Part shown: piece after piece, positions 5,701-5,816 of the stretch
Position numbering within the stretch: the first letter of the stretch is position 1
Layout: each line of letters begins with the position of its first letter
NCBI GenBank assembly: GCA_946570335.1
Contig: CAMNYG010000105.1
Coordinates: forward strand, 1-5,816
Length of the DNA: 5,816 nucleotides
Direction of reading: 5' to 3'
From: an uncultured Dietzia sp.
GTDB taxonomy: Bacteria; Actinomycetota; Actinomycetes; Mycobacteriales; Mycobacteriaceae
The notes under the pieces: model-generated
Seen by the model: only the letters and a program-made list of their open reading frames with translations
Database searches by the model: none
Told to the model about the DNA's origin: nothing
Position numbers and translations under genes: made by a program

Positions 5701-5816
5701 GTCCACCGACTGGGCGTGCTGCACGCGTGGGAGATCGACGCCGAGGGCATCGGCCGCCACCGCGTCTCCGGCGCCGTGCTGACCCCTTCCGCCGACGGTC
5801 GCACCGTGGACCTCAC
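2767..5816 (+). CDS. fas: Type I fatty acid synthase, N-terminal third (AT, ER and start of the central/DH region; partial)
   Basis: A single open frame of 1016 codons starts at GTG and runs off the right edge without a stop. Bacterial FAS-I chains are about 3000 residues, ordered AT-ER-DH-MPT-ACP-KR-KS, and act as large cytosolic multimers making acyl-CoAs for lipids and mycolic acid precursors. Acyltransferase, about 30-385: AFGGQG at 39-44, nucleophile Ser155 in GHSQG, candidate catalytic His293 in FHHPAM, and DMGPG near the end. FMN enoyl reductase, about 415-700: AGMTPTT at 429-435, EGGRAGGHHS at 573-582 with the probable catalytic histidine pair, GGGIGTPE at 608-615, DGILVGTAAM at 637-646, then SGRSQLGADIHEIDN. 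Central region from about 725: KPYFGD, MTYEQWL, WLDPTIRERF, KPVPFVPVVDGDVRRWWRSD at 866-885 and IPGTTSVAGITRADEP, typical of the segment leading into the dehydratase. All visible key residues are intact, so the gene looks functional. The later domains lie outside the window. Confidence 0.95.
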   Translation, partial: MTIDDRDLTPRPLQTGLTASRATRALADELRDGTAYALAFGGQGIAWRDALSDLIDGTGIGPELQELVDASVALTEPVHDEIAVVRPHGFRPIEWANTTTGEDEDHKDLPDTASLSSAAVSVPAVLLTQMGALRALAAEGFDVNAVAPASVVGHSQGVLAVESVETFGSVDDRLLAVAELIGAAATLVGRRVGLFRRGEASPMVGVSGIDGEELRTLVGELFAEVDASIRPAVTIRNAQRRHVVVGRPDDLEDLRRHCADLEEESRRRREAKLTGGEVFAPVFDPLEVEVGFHHPAMAPAVDVVHHWAGRCGLDADRAAELARQVFSEPVDWVEELAEALHAGAEWILDMGPGEALTRLNRSVVRGQGVGVVAAATRGGLRNLFTPGATPEIERPWTAFQPQLISLPDGSVHVETSFTRLTGRSPILLAGMTPTTVDPEIVAAAANAGHWAELAGGGQVSDAIFAENTRRLAELLEPGRSAQFNSLYLDPYLWKMQVGGKRLVQKARAAGIPFDGVIVTAGIPELDESVALIEELTEAGLRHVSFKPGTVAQIRQVVRIAAEVPHMPVIVQVEGGRAGGHHSWEDLDDLLLDSYAMLRERPNIVLCVGGGIGTPERAADYLTGSWANTHGYPAMPVDGILVGTAAMATLEATTSPQVKQLLVDTMGVDAWVGAGQAEGGMASGRSQLGADIHEIDNTAARTGRLLDEVAGDAEAVAARRDEIIAAINGTAKPYFGDLESMTYEQWLRRFVELSLAPGATADGHVSRDGNGFDLGADFGGDVADGTRSVWLDPTIRERFHRMVQRTEARLDEIDSGRIVSAFPQVESMERPADVIDALAARYADLGTAVLHPADAAEFLDICRMPGKPVPFVPVVDGDVRRWWRSDSLWQAHDPRYDADAVCVIPGTTSVAGITRADEPVGELLDRFEAATADRVRGYLPAVEAVSGRRRGIVTTASGPVADVLNSPDVTWAGRLVVNPVHRLGVLHAWEIDAEGIGRHRVSGAVLTPSADGRTVDL

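Overview
The window comes from a high-GC actinobacterium. Coding DNA is rich in GC at third codon positions, and genes use strong AAGGAGG-type ribosome sites or GTG starts. The right half opens a single-chain bacterial type I fatty acid synthase, which points to the mycolic-acid order Mycobacteriales (Dietzia, Gordonia, Rhodococcus, Mycobacterium and relatives). Dietzia is my best guess for genus, but the sequence alone does not prove it.

Layout. Bases 1-1719 (minus strand) hold a two-gene transport operon: a 543-residue NSS/SNF sodium-dependent amino acid transporter of the MetP type, then three bases later the start of its tiny MetS partner, which runs off the left edge. Bases 1720-1856 are a divergent intergenic region with a 5'-leader hairpin, a perfect 10-bp palindrome and a likely leaderless promoter. 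Bases 1857-2426 (plus) encode a small exported protein of unknown function. Bases 2427-2766 are a 340-bp regulatory region without a gene. Its most notable content is a palindromic motif, TGAGGGGTnCCTCA, present in two near-identical copies and one degenerate copy, placed around a candidate promoter, plus a separate 8-bp inverted repeat. Bases 2767-5816 (plus) encode the first 1016 residues of the fatty acid synthase: acyltransferase, FMN enoyl reductase, and the start of the central/dehydratase region. The frame is open to the window edge and continues beyond it.

How the parts work together. The transporter and small subunit probably form one sodium-coupled methionine/alanine importer, with translation of the second gene coupled to the first. 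The synthase makes the acyl chains for membrane lipids and mycolic acid precursors, and its upstream region looks built for specific transcriptional control. Nothing in the sequence ties the exported protein functionally to either neighbour.

No mobile elements, CRISPR arrays, tRNAs or rRNAs were seen. The gene content is ordinary for the group. The parts most worth following up are the repeated palindrome upstream of the synthase and the uncharacterised exported protein.
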